Positions 54,219 through 63,388 of a DNA stretch of 64,000 nt are shown one piece after another. Position 1 is the first letter of the stretch; every line of letters begins with the position of its first letter. The stretch is from Pigmentiphaga aceris (GTDB lineage: Bacteria; Pseudomonadota; Gammaproteobacteria; Burkholderiales; Burkholderiaceae_B). The notes beneath the pieces are model-generated. The model ran no database searches. It had not been told where the DNA came from and saw only the letters and a list, made by a program, of their open reading frames with translations. Position numbers and translations under genes: made by a program. The DNA lies in assembly GCF_008119665.1 (NCBI RefSeq), contig NZ_CP043046.1, positions 4,278,001 to 4,342,000 of the forward strand, given 5' to 3'.

Positions 54219-55037
54219 TTAAAACGCCTGCGTAATCAGCCGGATCGCATCCGGTAAGGTTTTCGCATCTGGCAGCCAATGGGAAATGGTCAGGCTTGCC
54301 AGCACGCTGACAAGCAGCACGACTGCCATCGGCCCCGCCGTGCGACGGATGGCATGTGCCATCCATCCTTGGCGGCGCGCCTTCAGCGCAATCGCACCGC
54401 CCGCAGAGGCAAAGGCAATTTCGACGGCCACGCCCATCAACACCTCGATACCGAACAGCCCAAAGACGGCAAAGCCCATTCCCGTTGCAAGCAAGGTGGC
54501 AATGCCGATCACGATCGCAAGCGGAATGGCGACGACTGCCCCTTCGTCGGCGCTGTCCAGTGCATCCGCAGCCCCAGACACCACATCTCCAACGCCGCTG
54601 AACACCCCGCTGGAAGTGGACGCCGTACCCTCGGACCATGCGGCAGTTGCGCCACCACCGCCGAAGTCCCCGCCGCCTGATCGAAATGCAGGTGATGTGG
54701 CCGCGCGCCCGCCGCCCGATGGGCTGACATCGATACCGCTGGTGACGTCGGTGAAGTCCCATGCGTCGCCCTTGCCAAGCAGGTAGTGCGACCACGTCCA
54801 CAGCAGCAGAAGATAAACGCCGTAGGCCCCGAGCAAGGCACCTGCGTGACGCATTGCCAGGGAATGCACGCCTGCATGGAGCAAGGCGGATGAGATGCCC
54901 CAGCACGCAAGAAAAGTGAACAGGCCGATCAGCGTGACGTGTACGCGAAGCCACCTTCGTTTGTGAAGGTCTGCACGTACTTGTTTCTCGAAGTGAACGG
55001 TGCTTTTCCGTTTACGGTCCTGGGCTCGTGATGTCAT
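54219..55037 (-). CDS. Hypothetical membrane protein with glycine-rich loop
   Basis: A 272-residue protein not recognised. The N terminus is basic, with two spans (WLRVHVTLIGLFTFLACWGI; GALLGAYGVYLLLLWTWSHYLL), then a Gly/Ser-rich loop at about 105-150 (SGGGRAATSPAF and SGGGDFGGGGATAA), then a hydrophobic block (VVAIPLAIVIGIATLLATGMGFAVFGLFGIEVLMGVAVEIAFASAGG split over two or three spans) and a last span (GPMAVVLLVSVLASLTISHWL). The Gly-rich loop between membrane halves resembles proteins with TPM-type neighbours, but no such domain is visible. Confidence 0.65.
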   Translation of the reverse strand: MTSRAQDRKRKSTVHFEKQVRADLHKRRWLRVHVTLIGLFTFLACWGISSALLHAGVHSLAMRHAGALLGAYGVYLLLLWTWSHYLLGKGDAWDFTDVTSGIDVSPSGGGRAATSPAFRSGGGDFGGGGATAAWSEGTASTSSGVFSGVGDVVSGAADALDSADEGAVVAIPLAIVIGIATLLATGMGFAVFGLFGIEVLMGVAVEIAFASAGGAIALKARRQGWMAHAIRRTAGPMAVVLLVSVLASLTISHWLPDAKTLPDAIRLITQAF

Positions 55038-55502
55038 CAGAAATCTTTAATCATGCCGCCAGCCAACCCGCGACAAACTGCTGCGAATGAGAGACGCATC
55101 GAGACGCTGGCCTCGGTGCTCATTTGGTGAGTTTTGTCATCCAGCTCAAGTATCGCCACACACGATAACCGACCTGCTTCAAAGGTTTTAAGTCGACGTT
55201 CTTGCGGCTGACGAACCCGCTTGTTGCCTTGGCTTCGCGCGTTGCAGTCGAATCCTGTGCACCAACTGCTGATTGAACCTCAGGTTGTGTTGCCGCCTTC
55301 ATGACGAAGACGCCAGATTTCATCTGGAGACATCTTCAATTCCTGCTGCCAATCGCCCGCGTGTGAAACTTCGGCGCATCGTCAAACTTGGCCGATGAAG
55401 CTATCCAGAACCCCGCTGGATTTTCTTTTTGCAGTGAGGCATTCGAAGCATCGCCAAGCTCGGATGTTGTGCCTGTCGGCGTTGCAGAGGTGACTGCGTG
55501 AT
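55038..55502. other. Intergenic stretch with only weak ORFs
   Basis: Two short minus-strand ORFs lie end to end here (55336-55530, 64 codons; 55120-55323, 67 codons). Neither has a clear ribosome binding site or recognisable domain; they could be fragments of a decayed gene. The base composition is lower in G+C than the flanks. I do not call genes here. Confidence 0.35.
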
Positions 55503-56360
55503 ATGAAGAAGCTCCTGTTCCTGATAGCACTGGCTGTCTGTGTTCTGATCGGTGCCTACCTGATCTTCAAACGACACGATCCTGCGCAAGACGCACCTCG
55601 CAAGATCGAGGTGGGCATGAGGATGACCGTCAACGACTTGATAGAACGGAATCGGCTGGACATGGGGCCGCGCGTGCCGCAGGGTTACGTCATCGACGTT
55701 GATAAGCTGGGCGACGTGATGCCCATGTATTTCGACGACAACTGGATCACCCTGCACCTGCTGGACGGGGACCAGATTTTTGATTTGCCCCCTGGCCGTA
55801 CGCTTCAGATTTCGCAGAACGCGGGTCGTGTGATCGGCCTGTCATTTCGCCCGTTTGCGCAACCAAGACCTTTGAGCGACATGCAGGCTTACGTGACTGA
55901 CTTGATCGCGTCGCTGGAAAGAAAGGGATGGCAACGGACGTCTTCGTCGAAGATTCCCGCCGGTCCGGAGGACTTCGATGTGGGTGCCAAAAGCGTGTTT
56001 GGTGCCATGCGATCACCAAGCGGAAGTGAACTGACGATGACCTTGCGGGACTATGGCCTTGCCCCGAAACACGAGAGCTTCATTATCGTGCCTGATCCGA
56101 CCCACAAGCCTGCGCAGCGCAGCCAGACGTACCTGCTGGAGATCGACGTGGGCGACGGCCGCACGGAAGGTTATGCAGAACTGGTCTACCCACGGCGAAT
56201 ATTCGAAACCGGCGACAAGAACCATGCACTACCCTTGCGGCGCTGGATCGAAGCCCCCGACTGGACACCGGAGAAAGCAGGCATGGTGCCAACGACTGCG
56301 GAGGAACGGGCAAAGCCAGATGCCTCCGACTGGAAGATGCCGCCGATCTCGCAGCGCTGA
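55503..56360 (+). CDS. Hypothetical signal-anchored exported protein (285 residues)
   Basis: A protein I do not recognise. An N-terminal hydrophobic segment (KLLFLIALAVCVLIGAYLIF, residues 3-22) should anchor it in the inner membrane with the rest in the periplasm. The soluble part is mixed alpha/beta with FDDNWITLHLLDGDQIFDLPPGR, MQAYVTDLIASLERKGWQRTS and YLLEIDVGDGRTEGYAELVYPRR. The proline-rich C terminus (PDASDWKMPPISQR) may be unstructured. It sits alone between a membrane protein on the minus strand and the convergent ABC operon. Confidence 0.6.
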   Translation: MKKLLFLIALAVCVLIGAYLIFKRHDPAQDAPRKIEVGMRMTVNDLIERNRLDMGPRVPQGYVIDVDKLGDVMPMYFDDNWITLHLLDGDQIFDLPPGRTLQISQNAGRVIGLSFRPFAQPRPLSDMQAYVTDLIASLERKGWQRTSSSKIPAGPEDFDVGAKSVFGAMRSPSGSELTMTLRDYGLAPKHESFIIVPDPTHKPAQRSQTYLLEIDVGDGRTEGYAELVYPRRIFETGDKNHALPLRRWIEAPDWTPEKAGMVPTTAEERAKPDASDWKMPPISQR

Positions 56361-56374
56361 CGTGATGGCGACGT

Positions 56375-58216
56375 TCAGGCAGCCTGCATGACTGGCAAAG
56401 GCTTGGGCACTGCGGCGATCAAACTGCGCGTGTAGTCGTGTTGTGGCGACTGCCAGATGCTTTGATGGTCGCCCTGCTCAACGATCTGGCCGCCATGCAT
56501 GACCAGGACACGGTCAGCGATGTAGCGAACCACTGACAAGTCGTGCGAGATGAACAGGTAGGACAGCCCGAAGTCGTGTTTCAGCTCCACCAGCAGGTTC
56601 AGTATCTGCGCCTGGATCGACACGTCGAGAGCAGAAACTGGCTCATCCAGAATCAGCAAGGACGGCCGCACGATCAATGCACGGGCAATGCCGATACGTT
56701 GACGCTGACCACCTGAAAATTCGTGAGGATAACGGCTGGCCGCCGCCGCAGGCAGGCCAACGCGATCAAGCGTCTGGCTGATCTGCCGGGCGCGCTCGCG
56801 CTTGTCGCGTTCACCGTGCACGGCCAGCACTGCGTCGAGTGTGTCGTGTACGTTGCGGCGCGGGTTGAGCGATGCATAAGGGTCCTGGAACACCATCTGG
56901 ATGTGCCGCCGCCACGGTTTGACCTGGCGTTCTTTCAATGCAGCCAGATCGGTCCCGTCGAACACGATCTTGCCGGCAGAGGAAGGGATCAAACGCATCA
57001 GGGTGCGGGACAGGCTGGATTTCCCGCAACCCGACTCGCCCACCAAGCCCACCGTTTCGCCGCGTGCAATATCGAAGGAAACGTTGTCCACCGCGTGGAA
57101 GACGCCGCCGTCGCGCTTGGGATACGAGGTACGCAAAGACTGTACGGACAACAGCGGACTAGCTTTGTCAGTCTCGGTCGGTGAAGCACTTGCCGGTGAA
57201 GCGTTTGCCGCTGTTGCCGGCCTGTTTGCACCATCCTTCACAGCCCCCTTCACTACCCCCGCGCGCAGGGTCGGCGTCACCAGCCTGAAGCCCTGCCCTT
57301 CCCCCTGGCTATCGGCCAATCGATGAATCTCGGGCAGCAGACCAGCGCTGTAATGCACCTCTTTGCCCGCATGCAGCGATGCACCCAGCAAGCCGCGCGC
57401 ATAGGCGTGCCTGGGTTGTTCAAACACTTGTCGCGCCGGGCCTTCCTCAACCTTCTGCCCATCGAACATGACCAACACCCTGTCCGCCCATTGCGACACC
57501 ACGCCCAGATCGTGCGTGATCAGCAACAGCCCCATCGACAGGTCACGCCGCAGCTGGTCCAGTAGTTCCAGAATGCGCGCCTGCACGGTGACGTCCAGCG
57601 CGGTGGTGGGTTCGTCGGCGATCAATAGCTTGGGCTGGCAAGCCACAGCCATCGCGATCATCACACGCTGACGCTGCCCGCCAGACAGGTTGTGCGGATA
57701 GTCGTCAATGCGGCGCTGTGGTTCAGGAATGCGCACCAGTTCCAGCATGTCCAGTGTGCGCTTGCGGGCCGCTTCGTAAGACAGACCCTGATGCAGTCGC
57801 AGCGTCTCGATGATCTGTGCCCCCACGGTATGCACCGGGTTCAGGGACGTCATCGGTTCCTGGAAGATCATCGAGATATCGCGCCCGCGCAAGGCGCGCA
57901 ATGCGAGGGTATCCAGGCTCAGGATGTCGCGCCCTTGAAAGCGCAGTTCTCCGCCCATCTTGGCCTGCGGTCCCAGCAGACGAAGAATGGACAGTGCGGT
58001 GGTCGACTTGCCGCAGCCAGACTCACCCACCAGGGCAAGTGTCTCGCCACGCTCAACACTGAAATTCAGGTCGCGCACGGCATGGTGTGCATGGCCACGC
58101 CCCTGGAAATGAACGTTCAACGCGCGCACGTCCAGCAAGGGTGCAGCAGTGGTGCTGCGGCGTCCGTCACCGGCGTTGGCCGCATAAGTATTGGCAGGCT
58201 GTTTCAGCGTCGTCAT
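56375..58216 (-). CDS. Fused double ATPase of a peptide/glutathione-type ABC importer (GsiA-like)
   Basis: A 613-residue protein with two complete ATPase domains. First domain: Walker [18 protein letters not shown], signature [16 protein letters not shown], Walker [17 protein letters not shown]. Second domain (from about 320): Walker [17 protein letters not shown], signature [16 protein letters not shown], Walker [17 protein letters not shown]. In most Dpp systems these are two genes; the fused form is typical of glutathione (GsiA) and some microcin C importers. The start at 58216 has GAGG ahead and follows the permease stop. Last gene of the minus-strand operon. Confidence 0.92.
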   Translation of the reverse strand: MTTLKQPANTYAANAGDGRRSTTAAPLLDVRALNVHFQGRGHAHHAVRDLNFSVERGETLALVGESGCGKSTTALSILRLLGPQAKMGGELRFQGRDILSLDTLALRALRGRDISMIFQEPMTSLNPVHTVGAQIIETLRLHQGLSYEAARKRTLDMLELVRIPEPQRRIDDYPHNLSGGQRQRVMIAMAVACQPKLLIADEPTTALDVTVQARILELLDQLRRDLSMGLLLITHDLGVVSQWADRVLVMFDGQKVEEGPARQVFEQPRHAYARGLLGASLHAGKEVHYSAGLLPEIHRLADSQGEGQGFRLVTPTLRAGVVKGAVKDGANRPATAANASPASASPTETDKASPLLSVQSLRTSYPKRDGGVFHAVDNVSFDIARGETVGLVGESGCGKSSLSRTLMRLIPSSAGKIVFDGTDLAALKERQVKPWRRHIQMVFQDPYASLNPRRNVHDTLDAVLAVHGERDKRERARQISQTLDRVGLPAAAASRYPHEFSGGQRQRIGIARALIVRPSLLILDEPVSALDVSIQAQILNLLVELKHDFGLSYLFISHDLSVVRYIADRVLVMHGGQIVEQGDHQSIWQSPQHDYTRSLIAAVPKPLPVMQAA

Positions 58217-58217
58217 G

Positions 58218-59147
58218 TCAGCCTCGCGAGCGCGGGTTGAGCGCGTCATTCAAACCATCGCCCAGCAGATTGAGCGACAGTACGGACAAAATGATTGCGA
58301 TGCCGGGCACGGCGGTCAGGAACCAGGCAGTGCGCAGCATTTCACGCCCTTCGCCGATCATGCTGCCCCACGAGACGATGTTCGGGTCACCCATGCCCAG
58401 GAAGGACAAGGCCGACTCCTGCAAGATCGATGTTGCCACCAGCACCGAGGTCGTCACCACCACGGGCGGCAGTGCATTGGGCAAGATTTCCTTGAAGATG
58501 ATCCAGGCGTCGCTGAAGCCTTGGCTGCGCGCCGCCAGCACGAATTCCGATTCACGCAGCGCCCGGAATTCAGCACGCACCAGGCGGGCAATCACCGGCC
58601 AGGACGCCAGCCCGATGGCCAGCACAATCACACGCACCGACGGCTGACCGATCGCCACGATCACGATCACAAGCAGGAAGGTCGGAATGGTCTGGATCAG
58701 TTCGGTCAGGCGCACCAGCAGGTCGTCCACCCAGCCGCCGAAGTAACCGGCCGATGCTCCCACCAGCACACCAATCGTCAGGCTGATCAGCGCCGCCACG
58801 GCACCTACGGCAAGCGATACACGTGCCCCGTGTGCCACGCCTGCGGCCACGTTGCGCCCGAGTGAATCGCTGCCCAGCAAGGCGGTGCTGTCTTGGCCGG
58901 GCCACAGCAATGGCTCGGTGACCATATCCAGCGGGTCTCCCGGAAAGATGACGTTGGCGAACAAGGCCAAGCCAACGAATGCACTCAAGATGAGCAGACC
59001 CGCCATCGCCGATGGGTTGCGCAGCAGCGCCTTCCACGCCGTGTGGCGCGATGGTGCAGCCAGCGCGCCTGTGACCGGCTGGGCAGCCACCGCCTTCGAT
59101 GCCGCCGTGCGCCACGGACGCCATCCCAATACCGCTTGTCGTGTCAT
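58218..59147 (-). CDS. Peptide/glutathione-type ABC transporter permease (DppC type)
   Basis: A 309-residue permease with an extended cytoplasmic N terminus, first span AMAGLLILSAFVGLALFANVIF, the LGSDSLGRNVAAGVAHGARVSLAVG periplasmic motif, and the coupling loop FVLAARSQGFSDAWIIFKEILPN. It is coupled to the fused ATPase gene downstream. Confidence 0.92.
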   Translation of the reverse strand: MTRQAVLGWRPWRTAASKAVAAQPVTGALAAPSRHTAWKALLRNPSAMAGLLILSAFVGLALFANVIFPGDPLDMVTEPLLWPGQDSTALLGSDSLGRNVAAGVAHGARVSLAVGAVAALISLTIGVLVGASAGYFGGWVDDLLVRLTELIQTIPTFLLVIVIVAIGQPSVRVIVLAIGLASWPVIARLVRAEFRALRESEFVLAARSQGFSDAWIIFKEILPNALPPVVVTTSVLVATSILQESALSFLGMGDPNIVSWGSMIGEGREMLRTAWFLTAVPGIAIILSVLSLNLLGDGLNDALNPRSRG

Positions 59148-59162
59148 GCGAATTCCTTTTTT

Positions 59163-60158
59163 TCAGCGGATCTGAATGCGCGGGTCGAGCCAGGCATGCA
59201 GCAGATCGACCAGCATGTTGACCACGATCACCAGCAGCGATGCCATGAACAGAATGCCCAGCAACACCGAGTAGTCACGTGCCAATACCGATTCCAGCGC
59301 CAGGCGGCCCAGCCCCGGCCAGCTGAACACGGTTTCAATGACGGTTGCCCCACCCAGCAGTGCACCGAAGTGCATGCCCGCCACCGTCGTGACGGGGATC
59401 AGCGCGTTGCGCAATACGTGGCGGAAGGTAATGGCGGCCGGGCTCAGGCCCTTGGACTCTGCCGTGCGGACGTAATCCTGGCGGTTCACTTCCAGCATCG
59501 ACGCGCGGGTCAGCCGCGAAAAGATCGCCACGAAGAACCCTGCGGTGGCCAGCGCGGGCAGCACCAAGTGACGCGCACCGTCGATCACGGCGGGCCAGCC
59601 TGTCAGCCCTGCACCAATGCTGTGATCACCGCCCGTGGGCAGCCAACCCAGCTTCACCGAGAACAGCACAATCGCCATCAGGCCCAGCCAGAAACCGGGT
59701 GTGGAATACAGCAGCAAGGCCAGCACCGACAACACGCGGTCCTGCCACTTGCCGGCCTTCAACGACATCAACACCCCGATCAGCACGCCCGACAACACAG
59801 CCACGCCCAGCGCGGTGCCCATCAACAGCAAGGTGTTGCCCAGGCGACCGAAGATAAGCGTGGTGACCTCCGTGTTGTGTCGCGGCGAGACGCCCAGGTC
59901 GAGGAACACCAAGCCCGACAGGTAGTCCCAAAGTCTGCGCAGCATGGGCAGGTCCAGCCCGAAGTGGGCACGCAGCTGCGCCATGCTCTCGGCAGTGGCC
60001 GACCCTGCCTCAGCGGCGATCACATCGGCCGCGTCACCCGGCACCAGTTCCATCAGCACGAAGTTCAGCACGATGATGCCCAGAATGGTGGGCACGGCCT
60101 GCCAGGCATTACGGCGCAGCGTGCCGCCGATTCTGGCCCATGTTGCGTTATTGCTCAT
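59163..60158 (-). CDS. Peptide/glutathione-type ABC transporter permease (DppB type)
   Basis: A 331-residue permease of six spans, beginning AWQAVPTILGIIVLNFVLMELVPGDAADVI. The coupling loop is EVNRQDYVRTAESKGLSPAAITFRHVLRN, and the C terminus VNMLVDLLHAWLDPRIQ. It lies 15 bases ahead of the DppC-type gene and 41 behind the binding-protein gene. Confidence 0.92.
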   Translation of the reverse strand: MSNNATWARIGGTLRRNAWQAVPTILGIIVLNFVLMELVPGDAADVIAAEAGSATAESMAQLRAHFGLDLPMLRRLWDYLSGLVFLDLGVSPRHNTEVTTLIFGRLGNTLLLMGTALGVAVLSGVLIGVLMSLKAGKWQDRVLSVLALLLYSTPGFWLGLMAIVLFSVKLGWLPTGGDHSIGAGLTGWPAVIDGARHLVLPALATAGFFVAIFSRLTRASMLEVNRQDYVRTAESKGLSPAAITFRHVLRNALIPVTTVAGMHFGALLGGATVIETVFSWPGLGRLALESVLARDYSVLLGILFMASLLVIVVNMLVDLLHAWLDPRIQIR

Positions 60159-60199
60159 CGTCGAATCCGTCTTGGTTCACCAGGAAGCCACATGCGCGA

Positions 60200-61864
60200 T
60201 CAAGGCTTGCTGAAATAGGCCCGGGCCAGGTTGGCGCGCACGCCGCCTGCGTTCACGCCCCAGTCGTGCAGGTTGCGAGCCGCGATCGTTACGTTCGGGT
60301 TGGCACCCAGCTCTATCGACGGAATGTCACGGTGAATGACTTCCTGGAACTCGAAGAACAAGGCACGACGGCGTGCCGCATCGGCCTCGCCTGCGGCGGC
60401 TTCCAGCAGACGATCGGCGTCAGCGCTTACGTAGTGCGGTGCGTTGGAAAATGGCAAGCCGACCTTGAAGTTCTTGGACCAGAAGACGCGCTGCACCCCA
60501 ATCGTCGGGTCGAACACGTTGGTCAGGTTTTCCAGCGTGATGTCGAACGCACGGTCGGTGTAGACACGTGTGACGTAGGTGGCGAAGTCCAGGGTTTGCA
60601 GTTCGGCGTCGATGCCGATGCGGATCAGCGATTGCCGGACGAAATCGGCCGCGCGGCGGTCCTGGAAGGGGTTGTTCAGCAAGCGCACGGCAAAGCGTTT
60701 GCCATCGGCACCGCGCTTGTAGCCCGCTGCATCCAGTGCGGCTTCGGCTGCCTTCACGTCATACGGATAACGCTTGATCGCCGGATTGTGGAACGGCGAT
60801 GCCGCGCCAATGGGCGTGGCCGATGGCACGCCATGCCCGTACCAGATCGTCTTGGCAAAGACGTCCAGATTCAAGGCTTGTGCAACGGCCAATCTGACTT
60901 CACGACGCTTGAACGGCTCGGAGTCCAGGTTGAAATAGATCTGCTGATGGTCGCCCACGTAAGGCCACGCAGTGATGTCCACCGTGATCTTCGGCAGCGC
61001 CTTGAAGCGCTCGATGTCGGACAGCGGAATGACCTTGTTGCCCAACTGCACTTCGCCCGATTCCAGCGCAGCAGCCCGTGCCGCAGCATCGGGAATGAAG
61101 CGCGCCACGATGGCATCCAGATAAGGACGTGGCTGATCCCAGTAATTGGGATTGCGTTCAAGCTTCACATAGCTGCCGCGCACCCATTCCTTGAAAACGA
61201 ACGGGCCGGTGCCGATGGGCGCGTTGTTCAGCGGGTTGCTGGCAATGTCCTTGCCTTCGTACAAGTGCTTGGGGATGATCGGCGACTCTGCGCCGTCCAG
61301 CGCGGTCAGCAGATACGGCGCTGGCTTGTCGAGCAGCAGAATGACGGTATGGGCATCGGGCGCTTCGATGCTGCGCACATTGGCGAAGGTGACGCGGCCA
61401 CGCGGGTGAACCGTTTTCAGCGTCTCGATCGAGAAGACCACATCTGCGGCGCTGAAGTCCTTGCCATCGTGCCACTTCACGCCCTTGCGCAGCGTGAAGG
61501 TATAACGCAGGCCGTCCGGCGTAACCTGCCAGGCCGTTGCCAGCGCGGGAATGGGCTGCAGCTTCACGTCGAAGTTGAACAAGCCCTCGACCACTTTCGG
61601 ACCCAGGTCGGTGCTACCGCCAGCGGTGGTGGTCAACGGTACAAAGGCAGCCGGTTCAGGCGTGACGATCCAGGTGAGCGTGCCACCGCGCTTGGCCGCG
61701 TCGGTGGGCACCGGGGCAGCGGTCGTGGATGCCGTCTGTGCAACTGCACCCAGAGACAGGCTCAGGCCCAGGGTGGCGACAGCGGCGTTCAGCAGAAAGC
61801 GCGAGGTGCGTTGCCCGATGGTCTTAAGCACAGCATGCGAAGATAAATTCGTGTTCAGGCGCAT
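60200..61864 (-). CDS. Peptide/glutathione-type ABC transporter substrate-binding protein (family 5)
   Basis: A 554-residue periplasmic binding protein. The signal peptide (RFLLNAAVATLGLSLSLGAVAQ, cut near residue 43) is longer than usual but has a normal core. Family 5 motifs: FTLRKGVKWHDGKDFSAADVVFSIETLK, IGTGPFVFKEWVRGSYVKLERNPNYWD, RREVRLAVAQALNLDVFAK and YDVKAAEAALDAAGYKRGADG. It follows an aldo/keto reductase gene by 4 bases, so the operon begins there. Substrate unknown; a sulfur-containing or modified peptide is possible. Confidence 0.92.
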   Translation of the reverse strand: MRLNTNLSSHAVLKTIGQRTSRFLLNAAVATLGLSLSLGAVAQTASTTAAPVPTDAAKRGGTLTWIVTPEPAAFVPLTTTAGGSTDLGPKVVEGLFNFDVKLQPIPALATAWQVTPDGLRYTFTLRKGVKWHDGKDFSAADVVFSIETLKTVHPRGRVTFANVRSIEAPDAHTVILLLDKPAPYLLTALDGAESPIIPKHLYEGKDIASNPLNNAPIGTGPFVFKEWVRGSYVKLERNPNYWDQPRPYLDAIVARFIPDAAARAAALESGEVQLGNKVIPLSDIERFKALPKITVDITAWPYVGDHQQIYFNLDSEPFKRREVRLAVAQALNLDVFAKTIWYGHGVPSATPIGAASPFHNPAIKRYPYDVKAAEAALDAAGYKRGADGKRFAVRLLNNPFQDRRAADFVRQSLIRIGIDAELQTLDFATYVTRVYTDRAFDITLENLTNVFDPTIGVQRVFWSKNFKVGLPFSNAPHYVSADADRLLEAAAGEADAARRRALFFEFQEVIHRDIPSIELGANPNVTIAARNLHDWGVNAGGVRANLARAYFSKP

Positions 61865-61868
61865 GGCT

Positions 61869-62900
61869 TTATTCCTTCACCGTGGCGGCGGCAAGCACGC
61901 GTGCAACCCGCCCTTCAACCGGGTGCCCCGGATCGGTATAACCAGGCGTAGACGAATGGCCTGCGACTACCAGCCGATTCACCAGCGCTTCGTCTTCCGG
62001 CGTGAACACGTAGTCAAGCGCCTTGGCGTAGCCGTCCCATTGTTCGACCGTGCGCGGCCCGGCAATGGCCGAGGTGATCAGGCGATTGTTCAGCACCCAG
62101 CCCAGTGCAAAGGCGACCGGGTCGATGCCGCGTGCAGCAATGTGTTCACGAATCACGCGGGCAATATCGACCGACTCTTGTCGCCATTCGGTTTCCAGCA
62201 GGCGCTTGTCCTTGCGGGCGGCACGCGAGCCTTCGGCCGGCGCATCGACGCTGTCGTACTTGGCAGTCAGCACGCCACGGGCGAGCGGGCTGTACGACAC
62301 CACGCCCACACCAAATGCGTGGGCGGCGGGCAGTTGTTCGACTTCGGCCGTGCGATTGACCAGGTTGTAGAGCGGTTGACTGGCCACGGGGCGATCGATG
62401 CTTTCGGCATCGGCCAGGTAAGCCACTTCAGCCAGACGCCAGCCGGTGAAATTGGACACGCCGAAGTAGCGGATCTTGCCCGAGCGAACCAGGTCGCCAA
62501 TGGCGCGCACGGCCTCGCCCAAGGGGGCGTTGAAGTCGGCGCGGTGGAAGTACAGGATGTCCAGGTAGTCGGTGCCCAGACGACGCAGGCTGTTTTCCAC
62601 CGATTCGATGATCCACTTGCGCGAGCTGCCCCGACGATTCGGGCCTTCACCCAACGGATTGCCGAACTTGGTGGCCAGCACCCAGTCGTCACGATCGCCG
62701 CGAATGGCGCGCCCCACGACTTCTTCGGTCTTGCCCTTCTGGTAGACGTCAGCAGTGTCGATGAAATTGACGCCACTTGCCTTTGCGCGCGCAATGATTT
62801 CATGCGAAGTGGCCTCGTCGGTCGGGCCACCGAACATCATGGTGCCCAGGGCAAGACGAGAAACTTGCAGGGCGCTGCGCCCCAGATAGCGATGACTCAT
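61869..62900 (-). CDS. Aldo/keto reductase
   Basis: A 343-residue NADPH-dependent oxidoreductase with the complete catalytic set: Asp and Tyr in NFIDTADVYQKGKTEEVVG, Lys in WVLATKFGNPLG, His in ILYFHRADF. RYFGVSNFTGWRLAEV and GVGVVSYSPLARGVLT are family-typical. As first gene of the ABC operon it may act on the imported compound or protect against reactive carbonyls. A long, palindrome-rich AT-rich region precedes it. Confidence 0.92.
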   Translation of the reverse strand: MSHRYLGRSALQVSRLALGTMMFGGPTDEATSHEIIARAKASGVNFIDTADVYQKGKTEEVVGRAIRGDRDDWVLATKFGNPLGEGPNRRGSSRKWIIESVENSLRRLGTDYLDILYFHRADFNAPLGEAVRAIGDLVRSGKIRYFGVSNFTGWRLAEVAYLADAESIDRPVASQPLYNLVNRTAEVEQLPAAHAFGVGVVSYSPLARGVLTAKYDSVDAPAEGSRAARKDKRLLETEWRQESVDIARVIREHIAARGIDPVAFALGWVLNNRLITSAIAGPRTVEQWDGYAKALDYVFTPEDEALVNRLVVAGHSSTPGYTDPGHPVEGRVARVLAAATVKE

Positions 62901-63388
62901 GAGAAACCGTTTCGATTAAGAGTATTTGCCGACCCGAGCGCAATAAGGCTCGAATCCGATTATTGGATATAGCTACGAGATATGAACCAGCTCGCACCGA
63001 CAACAATAAATACTAAGAAATGCCCAACACCAGCGTCAAAGACTGATATCGCGTTAGCAAATACTTATAAGCAAACACCCGTCTGGCTGACCGAAACGCT
63101 TATCCCCTGAGCCGACAGAAGCCAACGCGTGCCATCACAAAAGGTTATTTGCGAAGATCAAATGATTGTTTGACGCGATCGCATCGAAATTCGGACAATA
63201 ACTTTACGCAGATACCCACCATATCTGCGTTCAACCTCCATTATCAAATTCCATTTCTCGCGGCATTAAATAGATTGCCGCTGGCACAGTGTTGCTGACA
63301 CCTGCGCCGCTTATCGATCAGCCCGGCATTTCCACCCCGTGTGTCGAATATCTTCTTCGGCATGTCGGCGTGTGCGCCCAAAGGAAGC
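62901..63388. promoter_or_regulatory. Divergent, AT-rich regulatory region with nested palindromes
   Basis: About 490 bases between the divergent aldo/keto reductase/ABC operon and the flavin monooxygenase gene, visibly richer in A+T than any other part. It holds ATTTG-N7-CAAAT (63147-63163, a LysR-like T-N11-A box), TCAAA-N6-TTTGA (63158-63173, overlapping it), ACGCAGATA-N7-TATCTGCGT (63206-63230, perfect) and GCGGCA-N10-TGCCGC (63260-63281). No coding sequence is visible. Confidence 0.6.

Noticed and set aside
54145..54954. A 269-codon minus-strand frame overlapping the glycine-rich membrane protein
   Set aside because: Arg/Cys/Gly-rich out-of-frame translation; the 54219-55037 frame has sensible membrane segments instead.
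55120..55530. Two short consecutive minus-strand ORFs (64 and 67 codons)
   Set aside because: Could be a broken gene, but neither shows a domain or a clear start signal, so no pseudogene is claimed.
63282..63296. TGGCAC-N4-TTGCT, resembling a sigma-54 promoter upstream of the monooxygenase
   Set aside because: The GG and GC elements are 9 bases apart instead of the required 10, so it should not work as a sigma-54 promoter.
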